From positions 1-64,000 of the forward strand of contig NZ_QNRE01000022.1 in assembly GCF_003315035.1 (NCBI RefSeq): a stretch of DNA of 64,000 nt, given 5' to 3'. The notes below the pieces were generated by a model. The model was not told the origin of the DNA and did not search any database. It saw only the letters and a list, made by a program, of their open reading frames with translations. Below are positions 52,098 to 63,368 of this stretch, in pieces (the stretch's first letter is position 1; every line of letters starts with the position of its first letter). The position numbers and the translations under genes are program-made. The stretch is from Nocardia puris (GTDB taxonomy: Bacteria; Actinomycetota; Actinomycetes; Mycobacteriales; Mycobacteriaceae).

Positions 52098-52745
52098 ATG
52101 GTGAACGGATGTATGCTCACCGTGATGAGCGAGCAGGCAGCAACCCGGGGCGAGCGCAAGGAGCGCACGCGGCAGGCCCTGGTCGAGGGCACCTTGGCGC
52201 TGGCCGAGGACCGCGGTTTCGCGGCCCTGAGCCTGCGTGAGATCGCCCGCTCGGCCGGCATCGTGCCCACCGCCTTCTACCGGCACTTCGCCTCGCTCGA
52301 CGATCTGGGCACCGCCCTGGTCGACGAGGGCGTCACCGCGCTGCGGCTCGCGCTGCGCGAGGTGCGCCGCAAGCCCGACGCGAGCGTGGCCGACACGGTG
52401 CGCTTCGTCTTCGACCAGGTGGCGGGCAAACGCGCGATCTTCGGTTTCCTCACCCGCGAACGGCACGGCGGTTCGGCCATCCTGCGCAAGGCGATCGCGC
52501 TGGAACTCCAGCTGATCGTGCGCGAACTCGTCGCCGACCTCTCGCGGGTGCCGACCCTGGACGACTGGAGCCCGCGCGATCTGGAGATCGCCGCCGACCT
52601 GCTGGTGGGCACCGTCGCCGACGGTATCGCCACCTACCTCTCGGCCGACGAGCGCGAGCAGCGCAACGCCGTCGCGAACACCGTGCAGAAGGTGCGGCTG
52701 ATCGCGCTCGGCATGGACAACTGGTGGCCGCCGAAGGACCGGTGA
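52098..52745 (+). CDS. TetR-family regulator, probable DesT-like control of the desaturase operon
   Basis: A TetR protein of about 215 aa. The DNA-binding helices are ALAEDRGFAALSLREIARSA and GIVPTAFYRHFASLDDLGTA; a helical domain with FGFLTRERHGGSAILRKAI follows, as in unsaturated-acyl-CoA-sensing regulators. Starts at 52086 (GTG), 52113 and 52125 (ATG) are also in frame; none has a strong ribosome-binding site. Divergence from the desaturase operon with a DesT-like site between them supports control of acyl-chain unsaturation. Confidence 0.82.
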   Translation: MVNGCMLTVMSEQAATRGERKERTRQALVEGTLALAEDRGFAALSLREIARSAGIVPTAFYRHFASLDDLGTALVDEGVTALRLALREVRRKPDASVADTVRFVFDQVAGKRAIFGFLTRERHGGSAILRKAIALELQLIVRELVADLSRVPTLDDWSPRDLEIAADLLVGTVADGIATYLSADEREQRNAVANTVQKVRLIALGMDNWWPPKDR

Positions 52746-52900
52746 GCGCGGACTTCGTCCGGGCTCCGGCGAGTCCGGGATTCCCTCCCGTGGTCCGTGC
52801 GGCGGCCGGAACACCGGTAGTGCGGTTGCCGGGCCCGGACCGGTAGTCCCGCCTCGGCGGCGGCTCTGGCTACCGTCCACGCGAGAGAGGGCCGGGCTCG

Positions 52901-53014
52901 TCAGACGGGCTCGGCGTGGTCAGGCGGGCTCGGCGCGTTCAGGCGGGACTGGCACGCTCAGGTCGGACCGACACACTCAGGCGGAACCGACACGCTCAGA
53001 CGAGACCGGCGCAC
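52901..53014. repeat. 19-bp minisatellite, about six units
   Basis: Six consecutive 19-bp units begin at 52901, 52920, 52939, 52958, 52977 and 52996, all starting TCAG; most follow TCAGRCGG then a variable half ending in a GC-rich GYRCRC. Units differ at four to seven positions. A diverged seventh and a partial eighth copy run into the stop of the MFS gene at 53031. It lies between convergent genes. Confidence 0.8.
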
Positions 53015-53030
53015 CGACGAGTCCGGCGCG

Positions 53031-54368
53031 TCAGACGGTCTGCGCCGAATCCCTCTCCGGCGCGCGCACGGGCAGTAGCACGAGCAGGCCCAGCCCGAGC
53101 ACGATCAGCAGGCCGACGATGCCCGCCCGGTCGGCGTCGAACAACCACACGAACAGGCCGAACAGCGCGGGCGCGAGGAACGAGACCGCGCGGCCGGTGG
53201 TGGTGTAGAGGCCGAACATCTGGCCCTCGCGGCCGGGCGGGGCCAGGCGCGCCAGGAACGAGCGCGCCGAGGCCTGCGCCGGGCCGACGAAGATGGTGAG
53301 CAGCAGGCCGAACACCCAGAACATAGCCGGGCCCGACACGATCAGCAGCGCGACGCCGCACACCAGCATCGCCCCGAGCGAGCCCACGATCACCCGCTTG
53401 GGCCCGACCCGGTCGTCGAACCGGCCCGCGACCACCGCGCCCAGCGCCGCCACCACGTTGGCGGCCACGCCGAACAGCAGCACATCGGCGTCGGCGATGC
53501 CGTACACCTGCACCGCGAGGATCGCGCCGAAGGTGAACACGCCCGCCAGCCCGTCCCGGAAGACCGCGCTGGCCAGCAGATACCAGACCGTGCGCCGATC
53601 GGTGCGCCACAGATCGCGCAGATCGCGGAACAGCACGCGGTACGACCCGAGGATTCCCGCGCTCGCCGCGCCGGGATCGGCTCCGGTGCGCGGCAATTCG
53701 GGCACGGCGAAGAGCACGGGCAGCGCGAACGCGGCGAACCACACCGCCGCCAGCACCGCGACCAGGCGGATATTGAGGCCGTCGTCGGTGGGGATGCCGA
53801 AGATGCCCCGGGTGTCGCCGTCACCGGAGATGAAGCCGAAGTAGCAGATGAGCAGCAGGAAGATGCCGCCGAAATAGCCCATGGCCCAACCGAATCCGGA
53901 GACCCGGCCGACGGTCTCGGGCGTGGACACCTGGCGCAGCATGGCGTTGTAGGGCACGTTCGCCAGTTCGAAGACCGCGGCGCCGAACGCCAGCAGCACC
54001 AGGCCCAGCCACAGGTCGCGGTGGTCGTCGTGCACGAAGAACATCGCCATCATCGACAACACCACCAGCGCGGTCAGAACACCCAGCCCGCGTTTGCGTT
54101 TCGCGGCCGCGTCGAACCACTGCCCGCTGACGGGCGCGGTGAGCGCGACGACCACGCCCGAGACGGCGAGCGCCCAGGCCAGCCACGCGCTGGCCGACAC
54201 GCCGCCGGGCAGGTCGTCGCCGACCTCCTTGGTGAGATAGACCGAGAACACGAAGGTCAGGATCACCGCGTTGAACGCCGACGATCCCCAGTCCCACAGC
54301 CCCCACGCGACCACCTGACCGCGCCCGGCGGCCTCTCCGATCGTGCCGCGCGCGTCCACCTCGGTCAT
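53031..54368 (-). CDS. UMF1-family MFS transporter (Atg22-like)
   Basis: A 445-aa membrane protein with 12 hydrophobic segments and the family start VVAWGLWDWGSSAFNAVILTF then VFSVYLTKEV. It also has RVSGFGWAMGYFGGI and FEGQMFGLYTTTGRAVSF-type motifs of UMF1 transporters. The C-terminal helices end in a short cytoplasmic tail. Substrate unknown. It is divergent from a PadR gene, with a 20-bp operator between them, so it may be PadR-controlled. Confidence 0.82.
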   Translation of the reverse strand: MTEVDARGTIGEAAGRGQVVAWGLWDWGSSAFNAVILTFVFSVYLTKEVGDDLPGGVSASAWLAWALAVSGVVVALTAPVSGQWFDAAAKRKRGLGVLTALVVLSMMAMFFVHDDHRDLWLGLVLLAFGAAVFELANVPYNAMLRQVSTPETVGRVSGFGWAMGYFGGIFLLLICYFGFISGDGDTRGIFGIPTDDGLNIRLVAVLAAVWFAAFALPVLFAVPELPRTGADPGAASAGILGSYRVLFRDLRDLWRTDRRTVWYLLASAVFRDGLAGVFTFGAILAVQVYGIADADVLLFGVAANVVAALGAVVAGRFDDRVGPKRVIVGSLGAMLVCGVALLIVSGPAMFWVFGLLLTIFVGPAQASARSFLARLAPPGREGQMFGLYTTTGRAVSFLAPALFGLFVWLFDADRAGIVGLLIVLGLGLLVLLPVRAPERDSAQTV

Positions 54369-54434
54369 GCCACGCAGCGTAATGGCTGCGGAGGTCGCGC
54401 ACCCGGGTTCGGCCGCGCGACGCGCGCCGGAACG

Positions 54435-54454
54435 CTATGCACTCGGTTGCATAG
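54435..54454. promoter_or_regulatory. PadR-type operator
   Basis: CTATGCA (54435-54441) and TGCATAG (54448-54454) are perfect 7-bp arms around CTCGGT, in the 114-bp gap between the UMF1 transporter and the PadR gene. PadR operators usually contain ATGCA/TGCAT-like halves, so the adjacent PadR is the likely ligand. Confidence 0.7.
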
Positions 54455-57091
<2,637 letters not shown>

Positions 57092-57120
57092 GCGGGCGGG
57101 CATCGCCTAGCATCGCTGGC

Positions 57121-57924
57121 GTGAGCCTGCCCTCCCCCACCTCCGAGAACCGCGCCGTCGTCACCGGGGCCTCCTCCGGCATCGGCACCGCCCTGGCCGC
57201 TGATCTTGCCGGTCGCGGCTATTCGCTGATCCTCGTCGCCCGCCGCGGCGACGTCCTCAACGAGCTCGCGCAGCGGCTCACGCTCGCGCACGGCATCACC
57301 GCCGAGGTGCGCGCGGTCGACCTGGCCGACCGCGACCAGCGCGGGCCGCTCGCCGAGGAACTGGCCGCCCGCGATATCGCGATCCTGTGCAATAACGCGG
57401 GCATCGCCACGTTCGGGCCGGTCGCCGAACTGGATCTGGCCTACGAACGCGCCCAGATGGAACTCAACGCGGTGGCGGTGCACGACCTCACCCTCGCCGT
57501 GCTGCCCGGCATGATCGCGCGCGGCGCGGGCGGCATCCTGATCAGCGGCTCGGCCGCGGGCAACATGCCGATCCCGAACAACGCCACCTACGCGGCCAGC
57601 AAGGCCTTCGCCAACACCTTCTCCGAATCGCTGCGCGGCGAGCTGAAGGGCTCCGGCGTGCACGTCACGCTGCTCGCGCCCGGCCCGGTGCGCACCGAGA
57701 CCCCCGATCCGGCCGAGGCGTCGATCGTGGACCGCATGGTGCCCGACTTCATGTGGGTGTCCTCCGAGCACACCGCGAAGGTGTCCATCGACGCGCTGGC
57801 CCGCAACAAGATGCGCGTGGTTCCCGGCCTGATCAGCAAGGGGATGAGCGTCGCGGGACAGTACGGTCCGCGCGCGGTGACCGCGCCCATCGCCGGGGCG
57901 TTCTACCGCAAGCTCGGCGGCTGA
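57121..57924 (+). CDS. Short-chain dehydrogenase/reductase
   Basis: A 267-aa SDR from GTG 57121. The coenzyme motif is VVTGASSGIGTALAADLAGR, the NNAG motif is LCNNAGIATFGPV, and the active-site pair is ISGSAAGN with YAASK. It resembles mycobacterial SDRs of the Rv0484c/CmrA-like group. It lies 29 bp after fadH in the same direction, so it may share the PadR-controlled transcript. Substrate not known. Confidence 0.85.
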   Translation: MSLPSPTSENRAVVTGASSGIGTALAADLAGRGYSLILVARRGDVLNELAQRLTLAHGITAEVRAVDLADRDQRGPLAEELAARDIAILCNNAGIATFGPVAELDLAYERAQMELNAVAVHDLTLAVLPGMIARGAGGILISGSAAGNMPIPNNATYAASKAFANTFSESLRGELKGSGVHVTLLAPGPVRTETPDPAEASIVDRMVPDFMWVSSEHTAKVSIDALARNKMRVVPGLISKGMSVAGQYGPRAVTAPIAGAFYRKLGG

Positions 57925-58063
57925 GCCGGCGTCAGCGGTCCGTCAGGAACGAGCGCGGGCGCGTCAAGGAGGCGTAGGCGAGCGGTTCACCCGGCCCGGA
58001 TCGGCGTAGTCCTGGCATCGGCCCCGCAGTGCCGAGAAAGCGGGGGCACACCAGGAGAACACT

Positions 58064-59407
58064 GTGACGCTGCTCGACATCTTCCCCTCGTTGAAGTCGG
58101 GAATGCCCTCGCGGCTGGACCCGGCGGTGTGGCCGCGCAATACGCACTACGACACCGAGGGACGGATCACGGTCGGCGGGGTAGCCCTCGCCGACATCGC
58201 CGACGAGTACGGCACGGCGGTCTACGTCCTCGACGAACACGAGGTCCGCGACCGCTGCCGCGCCTACCGCGCGAGGTTCCCCGAGGCGGAGATCATCTAC
58301 GCGGGCAAGGCCTTGATGATCACGGGCGTGGCCGAATGGGTTGCCGCCGAAGGTCTTTCGGTGGACGTGTGCTCGGCCGGCGAGCTGGCCGTCGCGCTGG
58401 CCGCCGGCGTGGACCCCGAGCGAATCGTGCTGCACGGCAACGGCAAGACCTCCGAGGAACTGCGGACGGCGGTGCGCCACGGCGTCGGCCGGATCGTGGT
58501 GGACTCGCTCACCGAGATCACGCTGCTCTCCGCGCTGGCCACCCGGCGCCAGCGCGTGCTGCTTCGGCTCTCGCCGGGGATCGACGTGCACGGGCACCCG
58601 GCCGTGCGCACCGGCGTGGTGGACCAGAAGTTCGGGCTGCCGCTGGGCAGCGACGCCGCCGCCGAGGCCGTGGCACGCCTTGTCGGACAACCGAATCTGG
58701 AGCTCGTCGGCTTCCACTGCCACCTGGGTTCCCAGATCCACAACCCCGACCACTACGGCGAGGCGATCCGCCGGATGGTCGCCGCGGCGGCCGAGGCGCA
58801 TCGCGCGCACGGCGTGCTGCTCACCGAACTCGACCTCGGCGGCGGGCACGCGGTGGCCTACCGGTCCGGTGACGCCGAGATGAACCTCAGCGAACTCGCC
58901 GACATCGTGGAGGACGCCCTGGACGCGGCCTGCGCCCGGCACCGCTTCCCCCGGCCGCGGATCGCGTTCGAACCCGGACGCGCCATCGTCGCGCGGGCAG
59001 GCGTGACGCTGTACCGGGTGCTCTCGGTCAAACACGTCGACGGCGGGCACACCTACGTCACCGTGGACGGCGGCATGGGCGACAACCCGCGCGTCGCGCT
59101 GTACGGCGCGCGCTACGAGGCGGTGATCGCCAACCGCCACCCGTGCGGGCCGCACATGGTGGCGACCGTCGTGGGCCGCTACTGCGAGGCCGGCGACGTG
59201 CTCGTCGCCGACGTGCGCCTGCCCGCCGACCTGCACCCCGGCGAAGTCCTCGCCGTGCCCTGCACCGGCGCCTACCACCACAGCCTGGCCTCGGCGTACA
59301 ACGGCGTCGGCCGGCCGCCCGTGATCGCGGTGCGCGACGGACGCACCCGGGTGCTCGTGCGCCGCGAGACCGTCGAGGATCTGCTGGTGCGCGATATCGG
59401 GCGGTGA
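58064..59407 (+). CDS. lysA: Diaminopimelate decarboxylase-like protein (LysA paralogue)
   Basis: A 447-aa fold-type III PLP decarboxylase. GTG 58064 has AGGAG upstream. PLP lysine lies in EIIYAGKALMITG, the histidine in FHCHLGSQI, the glycine-rich loop in DLGGGHAVAY, and the catalytic cysteine in GRYCEAGDV where most LysA proteins have CESGD. The later GAYCxS segment is GAYHHSLAS, so one usual residue is changed. The gene is alone and not linked to hom/thrC or other lysine genes, so it may be a second copy. Confidence 0.8.
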   Translation: MTLLDIFPSLKSGMPSRLDPAVWPRNTHYDTEGRITVGGVALADIADEYGTAVYVLDEHEVRDRCRAYRARFPEAEIIYAGKALMITGVAEWVAAEGLSVDVCSAGELAVALAAGVDPERIVLHGNGKTSEELRTAVRHGVGRIVVDSLTEITLLSALATRRQRVLLRLSPGIDVHGHPAVRTGVVDQKFGLPLGSDAAAEAVARLVGQPNLELVGFHCHLGSQIHNPDHYGEAIRRMVAAAAEAHRAHGVLLTELDLGGGHAVAYRSGDAEMNLSELADIVEDALDAACARHRFPRPRIAFEPGRAIVARAGVTLYRVLSVKHVDGGHTYVTVDGGMGDNPRVALYGARYEAVIANRHPCGPHMVATVVGRYCEAGDVLVADVRLPADLHPGEVLAVPCTGAYHHSLASAYNGVGRPPVIAVRDGRTRVLVRRETVEDLLVRDIGR

Positions 59408-59665
59408 GGATGGTCCGGGGCGCCCGGTGGGCCTGACCTGCTCGGCCCGCTCGGCCACCGACCGTAGCCCGGCTCGGCTTCCGCGCACGGCGGGACCCAG
59501 CCTCAACCACGGCCCGGGCACCGCCTGGTCGCGCTCGGCCAAGTCCGGCTCCCGGGCACCGGACGGCACCGGCTCGGCTCCCGCGCACCCCGGGTCGGCC
59601 ACCGAGCACGGTCGACCAGATCACTGCGTCGACCGTTCACGACCTCAACGGTCGACAGCCTCCGC

Positions 59666-61459
59666 TCAGCGGCGTTTGCGGGTGCCGAACAGGCTGCGGC
59701 TGATCTCGCGGCCGGCGGCGGAGGCGGCCGAGCGCAGGAAGCTCTTCACCGCCGGGTTCTTCATGATGCGCTCGGCGGCCGAGTCCTCCTCGGCGTTGCT
59801 CGGCGAACGGCCGGGGGCCCGCGCGGCCTCCGGCTGTTCGGCGGGTGCGGCGGCCAGCTTCGCGGCCAGCATCTCGTAGGCCGATTCGCGGTCGACGGTC
59901 TGTCCGTACTTGCCCGCCAGCGGACTCGACAGGGCGCGGGACTTGATGGCGTCCGCGCCGATGGTGTCCATCAGCGAGCGCGGCGGCACGATCCTGGTCC
60001 AGGCCACCGGCGTCGGCGCACCCTTCTCCGAGAGCACCGTCACCACGGCCTCACCGGTGCCGAGCGAGGTGAGGGCCTTCTCCAGGTCGTAGACGGCGGT
60101 CTTCGGGTAGGTGCGGACCGTCTTGGAGAGCGCCTTCTGATCGTCGGGGGTGAAGGCGCGCAACGCGTGCTGGATGCGCGCACCCAGTTGCGAGAGCACC
60201 GGATTCGGGATGTCGGTGGGCAGCTGGGTGCAGAAGAACACGCCCACGCCCTTGGACCGGATGAGCTTGACGGTCTGCTCGACCTGCTCCAGGAACGCCT
60301 TCGACGCGTCCGCGAACAGCAGGTGCGCCTCGTCGAAGATGAACACCAGCTTCGGCTTGTCCACATCGCCCACCTCGGGCAGCGTCTGGAACAGATCGGC
60401 CAGCACCCACATCAGGAACGTGGAGAACATCACCGGCCGCGCCGCCTGCGCGCCCAGCTCGAACAGCGTGATCACGCCCTGCCCGCCCGCGACGCGCAGC
60501 AGATCGGCCGGGTCCAGTTCGGGTTCGCCGAAGAAGGTGTCGCCGCCGTCGGCCTCCAGATTCACCAGCGCGCGCAGGATCACGCCCGCTGTCTGCGCCG
60601 AGACGCCGCCGATGCCCTTCAGATCCTCCTTGCCCTCCGGGCTGGTGAGGTGGGTGATGACGGCGCGCAGATCCTTCAGGTCCAGCAGCGCCAGGCCCTG
60701 CTGGTCGGCCCAGTGGAAGATCAGGCCGAGCGTGGACTCCTGGGTGTCGTTGAGGTCGAGCACCTTGCTCAGCAGCACCGGGCCGAACGAGGTGATCGTC
60801 GCGCGGATCGGCACGCCGATGCCGCCGGTGCCGAGCGAGACGAACTCCGTGGGGAATCCGCTCGGCGCCCAGCCTTCCGCGCCGGTCTCCTTCGCGCGTG
60901 CGGTGATCTTGTCGTTCGCCTCCCCCGGCTGGCTCAGGCCGGACAGGTCGCCCTTGATGTCGGCCAGCACCACGGGAACGCCCGCCTGCGAGAGCTGTTC
61001 GGCGATGCCCTGCAAAGTCTTGGTCTTACCGGTGCCGGTGGCCCCCGCGACCAGGCCGTGGCGGTTCAGGGTGCGCATCGGGATGCGGACGCGGGCGGTG
61101 GGGTCGACGGTGCCGTCGACCACGACCGTGCCGAGTTCCAGAGCCGCGCCCTCGGCGGCGTAGCCGGAAGCGATCTCCTGGGCGGCCGAGTTCGATTCGG
61201 CGGCGGCGGGTTTCGTGGCGGCGTCCGCGTCCGGCGACGATGTGCCGGTGTTCGCGGCGGAGTTCGCGCTCGCGGCGGTGGATGCGGCGCCCGCGGGATC
61301 CGGGTCCTCGGCGGTCGCGCCCGCGCCGTCGGTCGCGACCTGGTGCTCCGCCGCTTCGCGTTCGGCGGCTTCGGCCGCGGCGGCCGCCTCCGCCGCCACG
61401 CGCGCCGCTTCCTCGGCCGCCTTGCGCGCCGCTGCCGCCTTCTCCTGGGGGGTGGTCAT
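59666..61459 (-). CDS. HerA-like/DUF853 family P-loop ATPase
   Basis: A 597-aa protein from ATG 61459, with an N-terminal Ala/Glu-rich coiled-coil region (residues 1-115, [20 protein letters not shown]) then a disordered linker. The ATPase domain has Walker [21 protein letters not shown] near 145, [20 protein letters not shown], and Walker [21 protein letters not shown] near 370. The class includes HerA/FtsK-like helicase-motor proteins of uncertain role in actinobacteria. Divergent from oligoribonuclease; single gene. Confidence 0.86.
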   Translation of the reverse strand: MTTPQEKAAAARKAAEEAARVAAEAAAAAEAAEREAAEHQVATDGAGATAEDPDPAGAASTAASANSAANTGTSSPDADAATKPAAAESNSAAQEIASGYAAEGAALELGTVVVDGTVDPTARVRIPMRTLNRHGLVAGATGTGKTKTLQGIAEQLSQAGVPVVLADIKGDLSGLSQPGEANDKITARAKETGAEGWAPSGFPTEFVSLGTGGIGVPIRATITSFGPVLLSKVLDLNDTQESTLGLIFHWADQQGLALLDLKDLRAVITHLTSPEGKEDLKGIGGVSAQTAGVILRALVNLEADGGDTFFGEPELDPADLLRVAGGQGVITLFELGAQAARPVMFSTFLMWVLADLFQTLPEVGDVDKPKLVFIFDEAHLLFADASKAFLEQVEQTVKLIRSKGVGVFFCTQLPTDIPNPVLSQLGARIQHALRAFTPDDQKALSKTVRTYPKTAVYDLEKALTSLGTGEAVVTVLSEKGAPTPVAWTRIVPPRSLMDTIGADAIKSRALSSPLAGKYGQTVDRESAYEMLAAKLAAAPAEQPEAARAPGRSPSNAEEDSAAERIMKNPAVKSFLRSAASAAGREISRSLFGTRKRR

Positions 61460-61670
61460 CGCACGTCCTCCGTCCGGGTACCGCTCGCCAACCGCATCAC
61501 CGGGCGCCGCGCCGGTCGTGGGGCGGGACCCTGCCGAAACTGTAGTCCCGGCGACCGCGATCGGAGGGGTGATAGCCGAGGTGGTGTCGCCGGCGCCGCG
61601 ACGCGCGCGAGGGAAACGAACAGGGCTGTTCACCGAAGGTGCACACCGAGGTGGCAGTAATGTTGCCTGC

Positions 61671-62321
61671 GTGTCCGACAAACTTGTGGTGTGGATGGAT
61701 TGCGAGATGACCGGCCTGCGTCTCGACGGCGACAAGCTGATCGAGGTGGCCGCGCTCGTGACCGACAGCGATCTCAACATCCTCGGTGACGGCGTCGACA
61801 TCGTCATCCACGCCGATGACGAAGCGCTGGCCGCGATGCCCCCGGTGGTGGTCGACATGCACGCGCGCTCCGGGCTGACCGAGGAGGTCCGCCGCTCCAC
61901 CGTGACGCTGGCCGAGGCCGAGCAGCAGGTGCTCGACTACATCAAGACCTACGCGCCCACCCCGGGAACCGTTCCGCTGGCGGGGAATTCGATCGCCACC
62001 GACCGGGCCTTCATCGCCCGCGACATGCCCGCGCTGGACAGCCACCTGCACTACCGCATGATCGACGTGAGCTCCATCAAGGAGCTGTGCCGCCGCTGGT
62101 ACCCGCGCATCTACTTCGGCCAGCCGGAGAAGGGCCTCACCCACCGCGCCCTCGCCGACATCAAGGAGTCCATCCGCGAACTCGAGTTCTACCGCCGCAC
62201 GGCCTTCGTCGCCCCACCCGGCCCCTCCTCCGCCGAGATCAACGCCGTGGCCTCCGCACTCGGCGGCACCCCACGACCCGCCGCATCGGCCCAGTTCAAC
62301 GGCGCGCCGGAAACCGATTAG
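61671..62321 (+). CDS. orn: Oligoribonuclease
   Basis: A 216-aa DEDDh exonuclease from GTG 61671 that degrades 2-5-nt RNA to mononucleotides. Catalytic residues are visible: [10 protein letters not shown] (Asp10/Glu12), [17 protein letters not shown] and [19 protein letters not shown] (His and Asp). The C-terminus extends about 25 residues beyond the usual bacterial length. It is usually essential and is located just upstream of the tRNA-His gene. Confidence 0.93.
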   Translation: MSDKLVVWMDCEMTGLRLDGDKLIEVAALVTDSDLNILGDGVDIVIHADDEALAAMPPVVVDMHARSGLTEEVRRSTVTLAEAEQQVLDYIKTYAPTPGTVPLAGNSIATDRAFIARDMPALDSHLHYRMIDVSSIKELCRRWYPRIYFGQPEKGLTHRALADIKESIRELEFYRRTAFVAPPGPSSAEINAVASALGGTPRPAASAQFNGAPETD

Positions 62322-62375
62322 GGATTCGGCGGGCCGACACGCTAGTATCTACCGCGCCGGTGTTTCACCGGCCAC

Positions 62376-62449
62376 GGTGAGTGTAGTTCAGTTGGTAGAG
62401 CACCAGGTTGTGATCCTGGCTGTCGCGGGTTCGAGTCCCGTCACTCACC
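62376..62449 (+). tRNA. tRNA-His (anticodon GTG)
   Basis: The acceptor stem is GTGAGTG/CACTCAC, with the extra 5' G (position 62376) typical of tRNA-His opposite a 3' C. The anticodon arm reads CCAGG-TTGTGAT-CCTGG, giving GTG. The T-arm has GCGGG-TTCGAGT-CCCGT. The CCA end is not encoded. A TAGTAT -10-like element lies upstream at 62343-62348, and a strong terminator follows. Confidence 0.95.
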
Positions 62450-62454
62450 CTCCC

Positions 62455-62495
62455 AGACCCGGGTGGTCCGAGAAATCGGCCCACCCGGGTCTTTT
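62455..62495 (+). terminator. Rho-independent terminator after tRNA-His
   Basis: AGACCCGGGTGG (62455-62466) pairs with CCACCCGGGTCT (62481-62492) around a 14-nt loop and is followed by TTTT (62492-62495). This is a classic intrinsic terminator, unusually strong for this GC-rich DNA. Confidence 0.9.
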
Positions 62496-62590
62496 CCGTT
62501 GGTGGGCGTGTTGTCCGCGAAAGAGCCCACCAAAAGAGACCGGTGGCCGATCAGCCTTCGCGTCCTGACGGACGGTACACGGCGCTCTGA

Positions 62591-62716
62591 CTGACCGTTT
62601 GCGACAGTCGTGACTGACCGATTGCGACGCTCAGACTGACCGTTTGCGACAGTCTGGCTGACCGATTGCGACCACCCGGCTGACGATCTGCGGCAGTCGG
62701 ACTGACGCCACGCGAC
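62591..62716. repeat. 22-bp minisatellite, five full units plus a partial
   Basis: Units start CTGACCG or CTGACGA: 62591-62613 (23 bp), 62614, 62636, 62658 and 62680 (22 bp each), then a shortened copy from 62702. The first and third, and the second and fourth, are most alike (GTTTGCGACAGTC and GATTGCGAC). It lies in the 490-bp non-coding stretch between tRNA-His and the secreted protein; nothing else was recognised there. Confidence 0.8.
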
Positions 62717-62988
62717 TACCGGCGCGGTCGGGTTCGCGGCCTCGATCGCGGCAGGTCGGGACGGCCCATTCGAGTAGTCGACCGCGTTCGGCTGCATCCC
62801 GTCAGATCGGGTCGGGCCGAGCGGGGAATGCGCCCAGAGAACCCGGTGCCGAGCCGGTCGCACAGCCCCAAGTGGTGTGAAACATATTCGTGTCCGAATG
62901 TGGTCCTCATCTCCCGACGGCGACGTAGGATGCCGGGTTGGGCGGTGTCGCGGTGACATCCGCCCGGAGAGTAGAAGGACAGCACTTC

Positions 62989-63315
62989 GTGAAGCGTTCC
63001 GCCGTTCTCGCAGCACTCGTCGGCGCGGCCCTGGTCGGCGGGTCCGGCGGGACCGCGACGGCAGCCGTCGCCCCCACCCCGATCGACCTGCCCGCGGGCA
63101 CCGGAGCCGGAACCGGATCGGCCGGGATCACCAGCGGGTCGGCGTTCGACACCGGATCGTCCGGCGGCACCACGACCACCGGATCCGGTGACAGCGGGTC
63201 GGGGGCCGCGCTGGAACAGCTCATCTTCGGCGGGCCCTTGGTGTGCGCCGCCGTCGGCAGCGCCATGAACCGCAACCTCACCTGCGACGGCACCCCGGGC
63301 CCGAACATCCCCTGA
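62989..63315 (+). CDS. Small secreted protein with Gly/Thr/Ser-rich region
   Basis: A 108-aa precursor from GTG 62989 with AGAAGGA upstream. The signal peptide is KRSAVLAALVGAALVGGSG followed by an Ala-rich cleavage region TATAAVA. The mature part is a flexible segment (SGSAFDTGSSGGTTTTGSGD) ending in two cysteines (VCAAVG and LTCDG) that could form a disulfide. The type is common in Nocardia; no function known. A terminator follows. Confidence 0.75.
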   Translation: MKRSAVLAALVGAALVGGSGGTATAAVAPTPIDLPAGTGAGTGSAGITSGSAFDTGSSGGTTTTGSGDSGSGAALEQLIFGGPLVCAAVGSAMNRNLTCDGTPGPNIP

Positions 63316-63325
63316 ACCACGAAGA

Positions 63326-63355
63326 AAGGCCCCCGATCTCGAAACCGGGGGCCTT
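63326..63355 (+). terminator. Hairpin terminator between secreted protein and L,D-transpeptidase genes
   Basis: AAGGCCCCCG (63326-63335) pairs with CGGGGGCCTT (63346-63355) over a 10-nt loop, ending in TT before GC sequence. It lies between convergent stops (63315 and 63369) and could work for both. Confidence 0.75.
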
Positions 63356-63368
63356 CGTCGTACCAGGG

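Noticed and set aside
52901-53014. CRISPR array
   Set aside because: The units are directly tandem without unique spacers and there are no cas genes; the same applies to 62591-62716.
62377-62568. Short plus-strand frame starting within tRNA-His
   Set aside because: It is the tRNA gene and its terminator read as protein.
62441-63016. 191-codon minus-strand open frame containing repeated VANGQSE units
   Set aside because: The repetition comes from the 22-bp minisatellite; the frame crosses the tRNA terminator and has no ribosome-binding site or known domain.
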